Source: Pseudomonas sp.
GTDB taxonomy: Bacteria; Pseudomonadota; Gammaproteobacteria; Pseudomonadales; Pseudomonadaceae
NCBI GenBank assembly: GCA_029240955.1
Contig: JARDZH010000097.1
Location: forward strand, 1-6,943
Length of the DNA: 6,943 nucleotides
Direction: 5' to 3'
Both the position numbers and the translations under genes were made by a program. Position 1 is the first letter of the stretch. Each line of letters begins with the position of its first letter. A model generated the notes under the pieces. It worked only from the letters and a program-made list of their open reading frames with translations, searched no databases and was not told the origin of the DNA. This document shows positions 6,008 through 6,943 of this stretch, in pieces.

Positions 6008-6889
6008 ATGGACATCAAACAACTGAAATTTCTGATCGCCCTCGACGAAACCCGGCACTTCGGCCAGGCGGCTGCTCGCTGCAATATCACCCAGCCCACG
6101 CTGTCCATGCGCTTGCGCAATCTGGAAGAAGAACTCGGCCTGGCACTGGTCAATCGCGGTCAGCGCTTCGAAGGTTTCACCGCACCGGGCGAACGCGTAT
6201 TGGCCTGGGCGCGCACCGTGCTCGCGGCCTACGACGGGTTGCAGGCGGAAGCCGCGGCGTGTCGCGGTCATCTGGTCGGTACGCTGCGTCTGGGCGTGGT
6301 GCCGTTGTCGAGCTTCGACCCATTGTTGCTGCTCAAGCCTTTGCACCGTCTGCATCCCAACTTGCGCTTCGAGTTGTCCTCGCTCAGCTCCGAACAGGTG
6401 CTCGAACAGCTCGCCAGCAACCGGATCGACTTAGGCGTGTCTTTTCTGGAGCGGCTGGACAGCGAACGTTTCGACTCACTGGCGCTCAGCGAAACCAACA
6501 TGGGTCTGCTGTACGACCACCGCTACTTCAGCTTTGGCGAGCAGCCTCTGACATGGGCCGAGCTGATCGAATTGCCGCTGGGCATGCTGACCAGCGGGAT
6601 GCATTTCAGGCAGTCCATCGATCACAACTTTCACAGCCGCGGCCTGCAGCCCGAGCCGGTGCTGCAGACCGACGCCGTTCATCAGATGCTGCAAGCGGTG
6701 CATGGCGGTTTCTGCTGCGCGATCATGCCGCTCGACGGCGGGCTGGAAACGCTGACCGAACATTTGCGCCTTCATCCAATCGCAGATGCCCGAACTCTGG
6801 CCCCGCTCGGCTTGATCATGCGTCGCAGTGCGCCGCGTTCGGCGCTGGCCGAAGCCTGCTTTGCGCTCCTGGCAGAAATGCCGCGCTGA
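6008..6889 (+). CDS. LysR-type transcriptional regulator
   Basis: DNA-binding regulator of 293 residues, typical for the family. The winged helix-turn-helix occupies about residues 1-60, with the conserved core HFGQAAARCNITQPTLSMRLRNLEEELG at 17-44. A linker helix follows, then the periplasmic-binding-protein-like effector domain from about 91 (GTLRLGVVP) to 290. The N-terminus resembles OxyR-like members (HFGQAA, QPTLS), but the spaced redox cysteine pair of OxyR is absent; its cysteines are at 25, 85, 236-237 and 284. The start at 6008 is chosen because GGAG sits 5 bases upstream and the helix-turn-helix then begins normally; the frame stays open back to 5729 without family-like sequence. 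It diverges from the Kbp-like gene. From memory, the P. aeruginosa counterpart (PA5179) lies next to formate dehydrogenase-type genes, which would be outside this window. Target and effector are unknown. Confidence 0.88.
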   Translation: MDIKQLKFLIALDETRHFGQAAARCNITQPTLSMRLRNLEEELGLALVNRGQRFEGFTAPGERVLAWARTVLAAYDGLQAEAAACRGHLVGTLRLGVVPLSSFDPLLLLKPLHRLHPNLRFELSSLSSEQVLEQLASNRIDLGVSFLERLDSERFDSLALSETNMGLLYDHRYFSFGEQPLTWAELIELPLGMLTSGMHFRQSIDHNFHSRGLQPEPVLQTDAVHQMLQAVHGGFCCAIMPLDGGLETLTEHLRLHPIADARTLAPLGLIMRRSAPRSALAEACFALLAEMPR

Positions 6890-6943
6890 AACATTGATCG
6901 ACGTCATCTATCGGCGCATCAGAACTAGCGATTAGACGGTATC
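6890..6943. other. Non-coding tail
   Basis: The 54 bases after the LysR stop hold no gene start with a convincing ribosome site and no terminator hairpin with a T-tract. A lone GACGTC palindrome at 6900-6905 is too short to interpret. Confidence 0.4.

Overview
This is ordinary, gene-dense, GC-rich chromosome from a Pseudomonas, most likely of the fluorescens group. The evidence is the gene content and order and the two clusters of short Pseudomonas-type REP inverted repeats. From memory, P. aeruginosa carries the same run cysQ - nudE - yrfG-like - LysM protein - LysR regulator (PA5175 to PA5179), with dctBD nearby. There is no sign of a phage, plasmid, transposase, CRISPR array or RNA gene.

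Layout. (1) Positions 2-2836, + strand: the C-terminal part of a DctB-type sensor histidine kinase (the window cuts off its periplasmic sensor domain), the sigma-54-dependent response regulator DctD, and a small hot-dog thioesterase-like protein. The three form a tightly overlapping operon. (2) Positions 2837-3107: a non-coding junction between convergent genes, holding two different REP-type inverted pairs and two small hairpins. (3) Positions 3108-4516, - strand: a nudE-cysQ operon with a 4-base ATGA overlap, divergent from (4) yrfG at 4615-5277 on the + strand. (5) Positions 5278-5406: a second convergent junction with one asymmetric REP pair. (6) Positions 5407-5853, - strand: a BON-LysM protein of the Kbp/YgaU family. 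It is divergent from (7) a LysR-type regulator at 6008-6889 on the + strand. The last 54 bases are non-coding.

How the genes work together. DctB and DctD form a two-component pair that in relatives senses C4-dicarboxylates and switches on sigma-54 promoters of dicarboxylate transporters; no such promoter is visible here, so the targets lie elsewhere. NudE, CysQ and YrfG all act on small nucleotides: NudE cleaves ADP-ribose-type compounds, CysQ removes a phosphate from pAp to give AMP, and YrfG dephosphorylates purine mononucleotides. Together they look like a nucleotide clean-up and salvage neighbourhood. The Kbp-like and LysR genes are probably independent units.

I found no convincing new biological system. 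The points most worth a second look are the placement of the REP pairs, a palindromic block inside one REP arm, and the translational coupling of a thioesterase to dctBD.
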